From a virus: 36,784 bases of DNA. Shown here one piece after another: positions 1 through 6,516 of the stretch. The first letter of the stretch is position 1. Every line of letters starts with the position of its first letter. Where the stretch lies: positions 1 through 36,784 of the IMG/VR virus record IMGVR_UViG_3300022539_000370; one strand, given 5' to 3'. Made by a program: the position numbers and the translations under genes. The notes under the pieces are model-generated. The model was not told the origin of the DNA and did no database searches. It was given only the letters and a program-made list of their open reading frames with translations.

Positions 1-55
1 GCGCAGAATTACACATTGCCGGGCGGCGAGTATGGATTTTACCCGCAAATTAAGG
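1..55. repeat. Terminal direct repeat, copy 1 (contig overlap)
   Basis: These 55 bases are identical to 36730-36784. The length is typical of an assembler k-mer overlap on a circular contig. It therefore marks a closed or terminally redundant molecule and says nothing about the physical ends of the packaged DNA. Confidence 0.95.
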
Positions 56-609
56 ATGCTGGGATCACGAGCCCTGAATGGCAAATCGGGGTAGGCTTTG
101 GAGGTGCGGCTTACGTGACAAACATTTACCATGCTCATGCGGACTGCAGGTCACAACAGCGATATGTCCAGGCGTCCGGCGAAGTGTTCTGGATTTTCAT
201 TTCGAGAGATAAGTTGACCAAGAAGATTTGTGGTATTTACGAGGCCCCTGATCATCCGTGTATGGGTAACGGCGGCAAGCCTCAGGTAGTTTGGCATCCG
301 TTTCCGGACTTTAATGAGAGCACGCACGAAATAGTCGTGATTAATCCAAGTCCGGCTGAAGTTTTGGCCATGCGCATGGCCACGGTCATCGAGGACGAGA
401 CGAAGCCTGATCGGGATATGATTAGCGTTATTCTTGAGGATTATGAGATCGACGAATTGACAGAGGCTGACTGGCCGGATAAGGAAGTCACGGTCGCTTT
501 ACCAAAAGATTGGGAGGATGCCTGGGCATCCAGGCGGCCGGTGATACCTATTAAGAAAAAGATCCCGAAACCGAAAGGCGTCCTTTGCAGGAGGTTAATC
601 AAAAAATGA
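1..609 (+). CDS. Tail-fibre-like virion protein, 3' part (gene continues from 36226 across the contig join)
   Basis: This is the C-terminal 202 codons of a gene that starts at 36226. The frame is open from base 1, and bases 1-55 repeat 36730-36784 in the same frame (offset 36729, a multiple of 3), so the whole protein is about 370 residues. This half carries no motif I can name with confidence; it has a mixed polar sequence and a basic, proline- and lysine-rich tail near its end. It ends with TGA at 607-609, which overlaps the ATG of the next gene at 606. Its position after the tail-tip gene and before another fibre-like gene supports a receptor-binding or fibre role. That role is inference from order and from the N-terminal half. 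Confidence 0.75.
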   Translation, partial: AQNYTLPGGEYGFYPQIKDAGITSPEWQIGVGFGGAAYVTNIYHAHADCRSQQRYVQASGEVFWIFISRDKLTKKICGIYEAPDHPCMGNGGKPQVVWHPFPDFNESTHEIVVINPSPAEVLAMRMATVIEDETKPDRDMISVILEDYEIDELTEADWPDKEVTVALPKDWEDAWASRRPVIPIKKKIPKPKGVLCRRLIKK

Positions 610-2276
610 AATATTGGATCAGGATAATTTTGGCATTGTCATTATTTATGGCGGTACCGGTACTCGCGAAAACAGTTTATCTCAGAACCTCATTGACAGG
701 CGGGGGTGCGGATGCCCTGGATCAGGTAGACGGAGACGATCTTTCGGATAATGACACAGCCATCGTGACCTATGGAGGGGAGTTTTATTTTTATGAATTG
801 GACTCCACGTCCGGGGCGACAGAGAATCCGCCCGCGATTATAAGCCCGGATTTAAACCCAGGAACTAAGCGATGGATACTTCAAGGGATTCACGAAGCCG
901 GAAGCCATGTCAGGCAGAACTTAATTACTAATTCAGAATTTGGGGTATGTAGTGACAGCACGATTGCGGATTATTCGGATGCGAATACAGGATTTTCGGC
1001 ATTACATCCTGTAGATAATTGCACAGACCCTGATAATGATCAGGACAATACGACTGGGTGGGCAGCCGTCAATGCAACGTTAACATCCGAGGCTGGAGGT
1101 GTGACGGGGAACCGACTGAAGGTCGACGCTGATGTTGCCAGCTATGGTATAGCTCAAAAAACAGGTATTACATTAACGGCTGGTAAATTATATCGGATAA
1201 AAGGCAAATGTGGAGCTGATGTAGGGGATAGCTATAGATATTATCTTTTTTCCTCCACTTACGGAGGTAATGGATATGATTCAGGTGTTATCGCAGGCGC
1301 AGGCGCAGGAAATTGGGATACATACGATATAATATGGGAGTGTGTATCAACCCAGACAGATTGGCGAATAATGTGTAGAGCAGAAGGTAATAATGACAAC
1401 GCCTATTTCGATAATATCTCGCTTTCTGAAATAACTCCAGCTTTTGTAATATCCGGCGTATCGGCTTTTGATGGATGGAGAAGAACATCCACGCTTGATA
1501 TTTACCGCTGGCAACAGGACTCGACGCATTGTAAAGGGTTTTATGGGGTAAAGGTGGTTAAAGGCCATAACAACATTGAACAATTTATATGGCCAGTATG
1601 GGACATTTATTACCTTAACGAGTTTTGTAACTCTAAATTTGAAGGAAGAACAGTCACTTTTGGCGCCTGGGTTTACGATGCAAGCGGTGATGATGATAAT
1701 ATAAAATTAGTGATTAATGATAGCGATGGCACAACAGAAAGCAGTTTTGTCACATCCAATTCATTAGTTTGGGTTAGCGTGACGCGAACAATAGGAAGTG
1801 GGGTTACATGGTTTCATGCTGACGTTAATTGGGAGGGCGATGCAGGTGACGTCGCCTATGTTTCCCGGCCCATGCTCGTTTTCGGGAGTTCAATCGGTGA
1901 AGGAAATTATATCCAGCCACCCGGAGAGATCCTTTGGGTTGAGAGCGGTGTAACCATGACCGATTATAGTGGCGTCACGGTTTCGGCGGATATTGCAATC
2001 AATATCGAAGTGCAGACGGAAGGTAAGATTCCGAAGGGCGTGAAGGCTGTTTATGCTCAGATCACCGGGAAGTGTGCCACTACAGACAAATATATTGCCC
2101 TGTTATCTGCGGGCGGAGGTATAAGCGGGCCACGTATCGAGGATGTGATCGTTGCTGCCAAAAACCATACAGCTGTGGGCTGGGTTCCGTGCGATGCGAA
2201 TGGTGATATTTACATTGAACGTGACGGCACTTTTTATGATGTCGTTATAAAAATATTAGGGGTCGAAATTCGATAA
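606..2276 (+). CDS. Secreted or exported tail-fibre-like protein with signal peptide (556 aa)
   Basis: The start at 606 is chosen because AGGAGG lies at 589-594 and the ATG overlaps the previous TGA. The first 21 residues look like a Sec signal peptide: basic MKYWIR, a hydrophobic core, and VLA before the mature KTVYL. Residues about 25-95 (VDGDDLSDNDTAIV through GTKRWILQ) match in style a module common near the start of phage tail fibres. The middle resembles a jelly-roll, carbohydrate-binding-like beta domain (LITNSEFG, NIEQFIW), and the last 120 residues look like a fibre C-terminus. A signal peptide on a fibre is odd, because tail fibres normally assemble in the cytoplasm. It may instead be an exported adhesin. 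Fold assignments are by eye. Confidence 0.8.
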   Translation: MKYWIRIILALSLFMAVPVLAKTVYLRTSLTGGGADALDQVDGDDLSDNDTAIVTYGGEFYFYELDSTSGATENPPAIISPDLNPGTKRWILQGIHEAGSHVRQNLITNSEFGVCSDSTIADYSDANTGFSALHPVDNCTDPDNDQDNTTGWAAVNATLTSEAGGVTGNRLKVDADVASYGIAQKTGITLTAGKLYRIKGKCGADVGDSYRYYLFSSTYGGNGYDSGVIAGAGAGNWDTYDIIWECVSTQTDWRIMCRAEGNNDNAYFDNISLSEITPAFVISGVSAFDGWRRTSTLDIYRWQQDSTHCKGFYGVKVVKGHNNIEQFIWPVWDIYYLNEFCNSKFEGRTVTFGAWVYDASGDDDNIKLVINDSDGTTESSFVTSNSLVWVSVTRTIGSGVTWFHADVNWEGDAGDVAYVSRPMLVFGSSIGEGNYIQPPGEILWVESGVTMTDYSGVTVSADIAINIEVQTEGKIPKGVKAVYAQITGKCATTDKYIALLSAGGGISGPRIEDVIVAAKNHTAVGWVPCDANGDIYIERDGTFYDVVIKILGVEIR

Positions 2277-2285
2277 GGAAAAATT

Positions 2286-2588
2286 ATGGAATTAACGATC
2301 AATGAACTTGTTGGTGCAATTACAGGGGGATTCATAACCATAGGGGGAGTGACCATGGCCCTTAAGAAATTAGGCTGGATCAATTTCGGCAAGCAAGTAA
2401 AAGATAACTGTGGGGTATCTAAAAAGGACTGCAAGAAAGACATGGCAGTTGTAGATGAAAAATTGGAGAAAGGCGAAACTCATTTTAAAGATTTAGATGG
2501 AAAAATCTCAAAGACTGCTGAAGATGTATCATTTATACGTGGCTGGATAGAAGGTAAGAGCGTTGGTGGACAAGGAAAAACAACTTGA
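2286..2588 (+). CDS. Small membrane protein with coiled coil, holin- or i-spanin-like (100 aa)
   Basis: AAGGA precedes the ATG at 2286. Residues about 7-30 form one hydrophobic, glycine-rich membrane segment (ELVGAITGGFITIGGV). The rest is charged and heptad-like (VVDEKLEKGETHFKDLDGKI), as in XhlA-like or inner-membrane spanin proteins. Two cysteines (in DNCGVSKKDC) lie just after the membrane segment. Together with the next small genes, a lipoprotein and a second small membrane protein, this looks like a lysis cassette. Assignment rests on topology and position, not on sequence recognition. Confidence 0.7.
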   Translation: MELTINELVGAITGGFITIGGVTMALKKLGWINFGKQVKDNCGVSKKDCKKDMAVVDEKLEKGETHFKDLDGKISKTAEDVSFIRGWIEGKSVGGQGKTT

Positions 2589-2706
2589 GGATTTAAAACA
2601 TATTTTACGTAATGGAGCCGCGGAGATCGCAGGCATCCTAAAGCATATGACTAAGGCAATTAAGGAATACGAAAAACCGTTTAAAAACAAGGAGAAAGGC
2701 GAATGA
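2566..2706 (+). CDS. Small hypothetical protein (46 aa, GTG start)
   Basis: An open frame begins at GTG 2566, inside the end of the previous gene, and ends with TGA at 2704-2706, overlapping the next ATG at 2703 by 4 bases. It fills an otherwise empty gap of about 115 bases. The product is helical and highly charged (KQLEDLKHILRNGAAEIAG, then many lysines). The ribosome site (AAGGTAAG about 10 bases upstream) is weak. Overlap on both sides favours a real, translationally coupled gene, but its function is unknown. Confidence 0.5.
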   Translation: MDKEKQLEDLKHILRNGAAEIAGILKHMTKAIKEYEKPFKNKEKGE

Positions 2707-3020
2707 AAAAGAGATTGATCGGTTTAAGTGTAGCACTATTTTTCGTATTGGCATTGGGGGGTTGTGCTACAAATCCAGGTGTGGATTTTAAGTGGGGAAC
2801 TGCTACCTTCAAGAGCTGGGGCGACCATGAACTGGATGGTCTAAAGGTTGTAAAGAAAATAACGAAGGATGGAGTGTTAGTAGAGGACATTACAATTGAA
2901 CTCGGATCTTCGGCAGCCAAAGAACCACAGGCTAATCTTGAGGCCATGAAAGCAACTCTTGAGGCTATCAAGGCACTTAGGGAATTGCTTGATAGAATCC
3001 CGGCAATACCAGTAAAATAA
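2703..3020 (+). CDS. Lipoprotein, possible outer-membrane spanin (105 aa)
   Basis: The N-terminus MKKRLIGLSVALFFVLALGGC is a classic lipoprotein signal, with lipobox LGGC and cysteine 21 as the lipidation site. The mature part has a short beta-rich stretch and then an amphipathic helix (LEAMKATLEAIKALRELLDRI). The gene overlaps the small frame upstream by 4 bases. Following a membrane protein with a coiled coil, it could be the outer-membrane partner of a two-component spanin, though it lacks the proline richness usual for Rz1. A non-lysis lipoprotein, such as one for superinfection exclusion, is equally possible. Confidence 0.75.
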   Translation: MKKRLIGLSVALFFVLALGGCATNPGVDFKWGTATFKSWGDHELDGLKVVKKITKDGVLVEDITIELGSSAAKEPQANLEAMKATLEAIKALRELLDRIPAIPVK

Positions 3021-3036
3021 GAGGTGAAGATATTTT

Positions 3037-3216
3037 ATGACCTTCAAGCAAATCATCAAAAGCAAGACCATTGATTTTAATGCTGGCTATCTGGCGTTGA
3101 TTGCCCTGGTCGGAGCTTTGGGCTATGAATTGGACCCAAAGGTCGTGGCGGCGGGGGCTATGGTATTGAACTGGATTCTCCGGTTTTTTACAACGAAGGC
3201 GCTTGCTGATAAATAA
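3037..3216 (+). CDS. Small membrane protein, holin-like (59 aa)
   Basis: The ATG at 3037 follows GAGGTGAAG at 3021-3029. The protein has two hydrophobic stretches, around residues 17-28 (YLALIALVGALG) and 34-46 (VVAAGAMVLNWIL), separated by a turn with Pro and Asp, and ends in a basic tail (RFFTTKALADK). Size, topology and the C-terminal Asn-Trp-Ile-Leu-Arg pattern resemble the small holin-like proteins found beside phage lysis genes. It is the last gene before a candidate terminator, so it probably ends the late transcript. Confidence 0.65.
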   Translation: MTFKQIIKSKTIDFNAGYLALIALVGALGYELDPKVVAAGAMVLNWILRFFTTKALADK

Positions 3217-3235
3217 TAAAACAAAGGTCTGCGTT

Positions 3236-3261
3236 CAGGGGAGATTTCCTGCTATTTTTTT
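3236..3261 (+). terminator. Candidate rho-independent terminator after the late/lysis genes
   Basis: CAGG at 3236-3239 can pair with CCTG at 3248-3251, extendable by wobble pairs, and seven T follow at 3255-3261. The stem is short. The case rests on its position 20 bases after the last lysis-type gene and just upstream of a strong promoter. Confidence 0.4.
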
Positions 3262-3282
3262 GTCCATATTGTAAAATACCAT

Positions 3283-3311
3283 TTGACAAACGGTGTTTTA
3301 TGTATTACTAT
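3283..3311 (+). promoter_or_regulatory. Sigma70-like early promoter with overlapping inverted repeat
   Basis: TTGACA (3283-3288) and TACTAT (3306-3311) are separated by exactly 17 bases. An imperfect inverted repeat, TAAAATACC at 3272-3280 against GGTGTTTTA at 3292-3300 (8 of 9 pairs), flanks the -35 box, so a repressor bound there would block RNA polymerase. The promoter at 6482 has the same arrangement. It probably drives the gene block beginning at 3332/3374. Confidence 0.75.
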
Positions 3312-3373
3312 GAAATTAAAAGAGGTTAAAGATGGTAAACGAAAGTAAATCAAGCTTAATTAAGGAGGAGAAA

Positions 3374-3556
3374 ATGAGAAAACTCGTAAAATCTGCACGA
3401 GTCGATCCTAAAAACTCGGTCGATCTATTTGACGCAGATCGTCAAAATGAGTTTGGAGAAATGTATTGTGTAGCTCCGGCCATATTACCTCAACAGGTTA
3501 ATAACTATTGGTTAGGGTATATTAAAAACAAGGGTGAGGATCTTGAAATTTACTAA
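3374..3556 (+). CDS. Small early protein, unknown function (60 aa)
   Basis: The first gene after the 3283 promoter. I prefer the start at 3374 because AAGGAGGAGA lies just upstream. An in-frame ATG at 3332 with a weaker AGAGG would add 14 residues and is possible, since the transcript should begin near 3318. The product is polar, with an acidic centre (DLFDADRQNEFGE) and an aromatic segment (NNYWLGYI). No domain recognised. First position after an early promoter is typical of host-takeover proteins, but that is only context. Confidence 0.6.
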   Translation: MRKLVKSARVDPKNSVDLFDADRQNEFGEMYCVAPAILPQQVNNYWLGYIKNKGEDLEIY

Positions 3557-3590
3557 TCACAGTCAACACTTTAAACGAGAGGACTAAGAA

Positions 3591-3842
3591 ATGCCTGATT
3601 ATAGTAAATTACCTGATTATATGCAAAGTGGTATGAAGTTGTATATTGAGCGAGGGGTACTTCCCGGAAGTTTTCTCCAGGCCGTGATTTCAAATAAACT
3701 CGTGGAATCCTTTGCTCAAGCTGACGATGTGAATACCCATAGGCTTCGTGACTATGCTGATTTCCTTTATAATCAAGCGCCTTTGGGTTCCTGGGGTTCA
3801 GAAAAGGCAATGATAGCATGGTGTAAGGAAATTAGAAAGTGA
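3591..3842 (+). CDS. Conserved-looking small phage protein (83 aa)
   Basis: The ATG at 3591 follows GAGAGGA. The sequence has a compact pattern I associate with a recurrent family of small, uncharacterised phage proteins: an ERGVLPGSFLQAV motif at about 20-32, a helix with an N/D-rich turn, and a Trp-containing segment (APLGSWGSEKAMIAW) near the end. No catalytic motif is visible. Function is not known. It lies in the early block between a start-proximal small gene and a short membrane protein. Confidence 0.7.
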   Translation: MPDYSKLPDYMQSGMKLYIERGVLPGSFLQAVISNKLVESFAQADDVNTHRLRDYADFLYNQAPLGSWGSEKAMIAWCKEIRK

Positions 3843-3991
3843 GGGAGGTGAGAAAAATTATCCAGATAGTGTTGATTGTGACTGGCCTTGTGCTCTGTTT
3901 GATTGAGGGAGCGTGGGGGTTAAATGCGATCGGATTAGGCATGGTCATTGTGGCCGTATTGATCGGAGATAAAAAACGTGCGGGAAATTGA
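3839..3991 (+). CDS. Small membrane protein (50 aa, GTG start)
   Basis: The frame opens at GTG 3839, overlapping the previous stop, with AAGGAA about 9 bases upstream; GTG 3848 is an alternative start. The product has a basic N-terminus (REVRK) followed by two hydrophobic stretches, IIQIVLIVTGLVLCLI and AIGLGMVIVAVLIG, separated by EGAWGLN. It ends in a basic tail, so it is probably a hairpin membrane protein. Function unknown. It is the last frame before the gene-free structured stretch at 3992-4303. Confidence 0.5.
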   Translation: MREVRKIIQIVLIVTGLVLCLIEGAWGLNAIGLGMVIVAVLIGDKKRAGN

Positions 3992-4049
3992 AGACACATA
4001 AACCGAAAGCTATGGAAAACAGGACGCGCCATACGCGCTGAGTTTAAGT

Positions 4050-4240
4050 TGCTGAGATCCCCGAACATAGGGTAGGGGTGGCCGAGCGAAAGCCGTAAGT
4101 CCAGTAAGGCAATGAAAAGGCAATATGCGCTGGAGCGGATACGGTATTTCGGACCTCTCGCTTTCGTAAGGAAGTCGCCAGTAGAGGAAATCGGATAATA
4201 GCCGACAACGAGCCTGACACAACGAGCTTAGGCCGAAACT
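4050..4240 (+). ncRNA. Candidate structured RNA in a gene-free stretch (3992-4303)
   Basis: No coding frame on either strand in 3992-4303 looks genuine, yet the sequence is rich in complementary segments: CGAAAGC 4087-4093 with GCTTTCG 4160-4166; GTCC 4099-4102 with GGAC 4151-4154; CCGTA 4093-4097 with TACGG 4140-4144 (an alternative); CCTCT 4154-4158 with AGAGG 4183-4187; TCGG 4191-4194 with CCGA 4202-4205; GCCT 4212-4215 with AGGC 4230-4233. AAGGCAAT occurs twice (4106, 4117). CCAGTAGAGG at 4178-4187 also occurs in the RNA candidate near 12940. The fold is by eye, the strand is inferred, and I recognise no known class. Confidence 0.45.
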
Positions 4241-4257
4241 TCAAAAGTACCGCACGT

Positions 4258-4285
4258 AAAAAAGGGCGCCCCGTAAAGAGCGCCC
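4258..4285 (-). terminator. Terminator-like hairpin readable on the minus strand
   Basis: GGGCGC at 4264-4269 pairs with GCGCCC at 4280-4285. Read on the minus strand, this 6-bp GC stem is followed by six T (the A run 4258-4263), the form of an intrinsic terminator. On the + strand it is only a hairpin immediately before the ribosome site of the next gene. No minus-strand gene was found that would need it. Confidence 0.4.
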
Positions 4286-4303
4286 AGAAAGGAGGAAATG
4301 GAC

Positions 4304-4498
4304 ATGATAGAAGGTACGTTACAGGAATTAATTGATACTGTCAAGAAAATTGATAACCTCGCGGCCCGGCTTAAAGAGCAGCTTGAGGACGCGGGGTTGT
4401 TGAATCTTGGCAAGGAGCTTGATCGTCTTGATGGTCTTGATGCTGCACTTGCATCATATGATGATTTCGATGTCGAGAAGGAGGAGAGCGATGCCTGA
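4304..4498 (+). CDS. Small acidic coiled-coil protein (64 aa)
   Basis: Start 4304 is chosen because GGAGG at 4291-4295 is 8 bases upstream; the in-frame ATG at 4298 is too close to it. The product is almost entirely helical, with heptad-like leucine spacing (LQELIDTVKKIDNLAARLKEQL) and an acidic tail (DDFDVEKEESD). The next gene starts inside its 3' end at 4491. Unknown function; possibly a small protein-binding factor. The tail includes a partial copy of the dispersed palindrome (TCGATGTCGAGA, around 4469). Confidence 0.65.
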   Translation: MIEGTLQELIDTVKKIDNLAARLKEQLEDAGLLNLGKELDRLDGLDAALASYDDFDVEKEESDA

Positions 4499-4682
4499 AA
4501 TAACTACCAGCATTGAAGTTGAAGTTTGGTGTTCATGTGGCGAGGGATTGTGTAATCAATCTGAGGCCGAATCTCGTGGGCGAGGCGTAATAGTTGAGCC
4601 ATGCGAAAAATGTTTAGATCGAAGGTATGATGAAGGACATGCAGACGGCTATGAACAAGCTGAAAAGGATTTAGCAGAATAG
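4491..4682 (+). CDS. Small cysteine-rich, probably zinc-binding protein (63 aa)
   Basis: Start 4491 follows GGAGGAGAGCG; the same ribosome-site string precedes the next gene at 4693, so the two leaders look duplicated. Cysteines lie in two groups, CSCGEGLC and CEKC, about 25 residues apart, consistent with a treble-clef or zinc-ribbon site. The C-terminal part (RRYDEGHADGYEQAEKDL) looks helical. It overlaps the upstream gene by 8 bases. Function is unknown; zinc-bound protein or nucleic-acid contact is inference. Confidence 0.7.
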   Translation: MPEITTSIEVEVWCSCGEGLCNQSEAESRGRGVIVEPCEKCLDRRYDEGHADGYEQAEKDLAE

Positions 4683-4692
4683 GAGGAGAGCG

Positions 4693-5601
4693 ATGCCAGC
4701 TAAATATTTTAAATGTCCAGACGATGAGACAGTCGAGATAGAAAAGTGCTTGTCTTATCGAGGATGCAGGATGCAGGAACGATGTGCCAGTTTGCGTTAT
4801 CTCAATACCGTTGCCTTCGATCGGGAATGGCGAGGGATAACCGCAAGCGCGGCCGGAAATGGACCTCAATTAATCTATTTAACAAAAACGTGTGATTATA
4901 CTGTTGACCCGCTTAGCCGGGTGTTTGCCGTATTGGGGACAGGGACCCATGGGAAACTCCATACTCATGCCCCGTTGAATGTTTTATCAGAGGAGCGTTT
5001 AAAAGGCGGGACTCCTGATTGCCTTGAAATGGACGAATATAACGACGGATCCTTTATTTTATATGACGACAAGACCTGGGGATCATACCGGGTAATGCGA
5101 GCATTAGGTATGACCATAGAGAAACATGAGGAGCCGATTCTCGAAAATGGAAACCCAGTCCTTTTGAAATCGGGGCCGAATAAGGGTAAACCGAAAACCA
5201 AAACGATCTCGGAGGTAGTTATTAATCCGGAGAAGGCTGATCTCAGGGCAGCAGAATTGCAGTTAAATAGTTATAGGATAGATTTTGAATCTATTGATTT
5301 TCCTATTTCTCAAATGTTCCTTGAAATCCCTGTCAGGGACGGCGGCCTTGCGATCGCAAAAACCAGACATATTGAACGTAATCTGTATAAAATCCCTGTT
5401 AAGAGACTGCCCGATAAAGAAGTCAGGGATTATTACGCTGATTTGAACGCAGATATTGAAGTCGCATTGGCAATGGGATACGCAAGAAAATGTGATGATT
5501 GGGAATCATGGGACGGAAGGCGGTGCCAGGATTTTTGCGATGTAGCTCCGTTCTGTCAATATGCGAAAGATATTGCCCAGGGGAAGGAGGGAACCGAATA
5601 A
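4693..5601 (+). CDS. PD-(D/E)XK nuclease, Cas4/RecB-like, with Fe-S-type cysteines (302 aa)
   Basis: Nuclease core: GTPDCLE at 106-112, then FILYDDKTWGSY at about 121-132, giving the D...DxK catalytic pattern, with upstream histidines in GTGTHGKLHTH (about 82-92) like RecB motif I. Cysteines 8, 19, 25 and 31 lie at the N-terminus and 267, 278, 282 and 288 at the C-terminus, a layout like the 4Fe-4S clamp of Cas4 and AddB. It sits directly before an Erf-type annealing gene, so it probably resects DNA ends for recombination or replication. Family placement is by motifs; cluster type is inferred. AGGAGGAG precedes the ATG. Confidence 0.8.
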   Translation: MPAKYFKCPDDETVEIEKCLSYRGCRMQERCASLRYLNTVAFDREWRGITASAAGNGPQLIYLTKTCDYTVDPLSRVFAVLGTGTHGKLHTHAPLNVLSEERLKGGTPDCLEMDEYNDGSFILYDDKTWGSYRVMRALGMTIEKHEEPILENGNPVLLKSGPNKGKPKTKTISEVVINPEKADLRAAELQLNSYRIDFESIDFPISQMFLEIPVRDGGLAIAKTRHIERNLYKIPVKRLPDKEVRDYYADLNADIEVALAMGYARKCDDWESWDGRRCQDFCDVAPFCQYAKDIAQGKEGTE

Positions 5602-5620
5602 GTGTGGGTTGATATGAACA

Positions 5621-5666
5621 GGGGGCCTAAGATTGATCCTGGGCGATCCTGGGCCCCTCACTTTTT
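5621..5666 (+). terminator. Candidate terminator between the nuclease and annealing genes
   Basis: GGGCC at 5623-5627 pairs with GGCCC at 5652-5656, extendable outward by two pairs, and five T follow at 5662-5666. GATCCTGGG occurs twice inside the loop (5635, 5645). The loop is long, so it may be an attenuator rather than a full stop. Confidence 0.45.
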
Positions 5667-5687
5667 AATTTAAGGAGGACATGAGAT

Positions 5688-6467
5688 ATGAATATTTACC
5701 AGAAATTACTTGAGGTCAGAAAAGCAGTCCCGCATATTCAGACGGACGCTTTCAATGACTTCCATAAATTTAAGTATGTGAGCAGTTCAGCGGTCTTGAT
5801 GGCTGTCCGGGCTGAAATGGACAAGCAGGGCTTGATGCTGATCCCGGCCATAAAGAAAAGTGAAGTCCGGCCTCATAAGACTAAAGAAGGCAAAGAGTGG
5901 TTTTTTACAGAACTGACTATGCTCTTTACTTGGATCAATACAGACAACCCTGAGGAGGAGATCAAGTGCCGATGGTATTCTCAGGGCCTGGACGATAGCG
6001 AAAAAGGGGTCGGCAAGGCCTTGACGTATGCCGAGAAATTTTTTCTGCTTAAAACCTTTAATATTGCGACAGATGATCAGGACCCGGATAAGGGACCCAA
6101 AGGAAGTTATGGCAAGAAAACTACAAAGAACGGCCAGGATTATGATTTTTTAGGCCGTGTGAGCGAGATCAAAAAACAGATCGATCCAGACGAATACGAA
6201 GGCCTTAAGAAAGTATTTAAGGTGGAAAAATCAAGCGATATAGGTCCGAAGGCCATGGATCAATTTATTGAGGAGCTCAGTAAGATCAAAAACCGGAACG
6301 AGAGATTTCAGGCGGTCATGGCGGGGTTTAATAAAGATGTCCAGGAGAGCGGTAAGCTGGACGAAATGAATAAGATCCTTGAGCCTTATGGCGGGTATGG
6401 AGGGATTTTGACAAAGGCGGATCAGAAAACGATATTTGAGAAAGTATCTAAACTGGTCGGCAAGTAG
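5688..6467 (+). CDS. erf: Erf-family single-strand annealing protein (259 aa)
   Basis: The N-terminal 150 residues follow the Erf superfamily pattern: IYQKLLEVRKAVPHI at the start, FHKFKYVSSSAVLMAVRAEM at about 26-45, and GLDDSEKGVGKALTYAEKFF followed by ATDDQDPD at about 100-135. Erf-family proteins anneal complementary single strands in phage recombination. The C-terminal 100 residues are lysine-rich and helical, as usual for a variable Erf tail. It pairs functionally with the nuclease upstream, like Red alpha/beta systems. AAGGAGG lies 9 bases before the start; the earlier ATG at 5681 is out of frame. Confidence 0.9.
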   Translation: MNIYQKLLEVRKAVPHIQTDAFNDFHKFKYVSSSAVLMAVRAEMDKQGLMLIPAIKKSEVRPHKTKEGKEWFFTELTMLFTWINTDNPEEEIKCRWYSQGLDDSEKGVGKALTYAEKFFLLKTFNIATDDQDPDKGPKGSYGKKTTKNGQDYDFLGRVSEIKKQIDPDEYEGLKKVFKVEKSSDIGPKAMDQFIEELSKIKNRNERFQAVMAGFNKDVQESGKLDEMNKILEPYGGYGGILTKADQKTIFEKVSKLVGK

Positions 6468-6481
6468 ATGTAAAATAATAA

Positions 6482-6508
6482 TTGACAAACCATTTTACAT
6501 GGTATAAT
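6482..6508 (+). promoter_or_regulatory. Promoter with operator-like inverted repeat upstream of the HTH gene
   Basis: TTGACA (6482-6487) and TATAAT (6503-6508) are both perfect consensus, with a short 15-base spacer. TGTAAAAT at 6469-6476 is exactly complementary to ATTTTACA at 6492-6499, flanking the -35 box. The same TGTAAAAT arm occurs at 3270 before the other strong promoter. The small HTH protein encoded next is the natural candidate to bind here. Confidence 0.75.
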
Positions 6509-6516
6509 CAAGGATC

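Noticed and set aside
4010-4244. Two overlapping minus-strand frames (about 66-70 codons) in the gene-free stretch
   Set aside because: No ribosome site, overlapping each other, low-complexity shadow-like composition, and all other genes are on the + strand. The complementary segments explain the sequence better.
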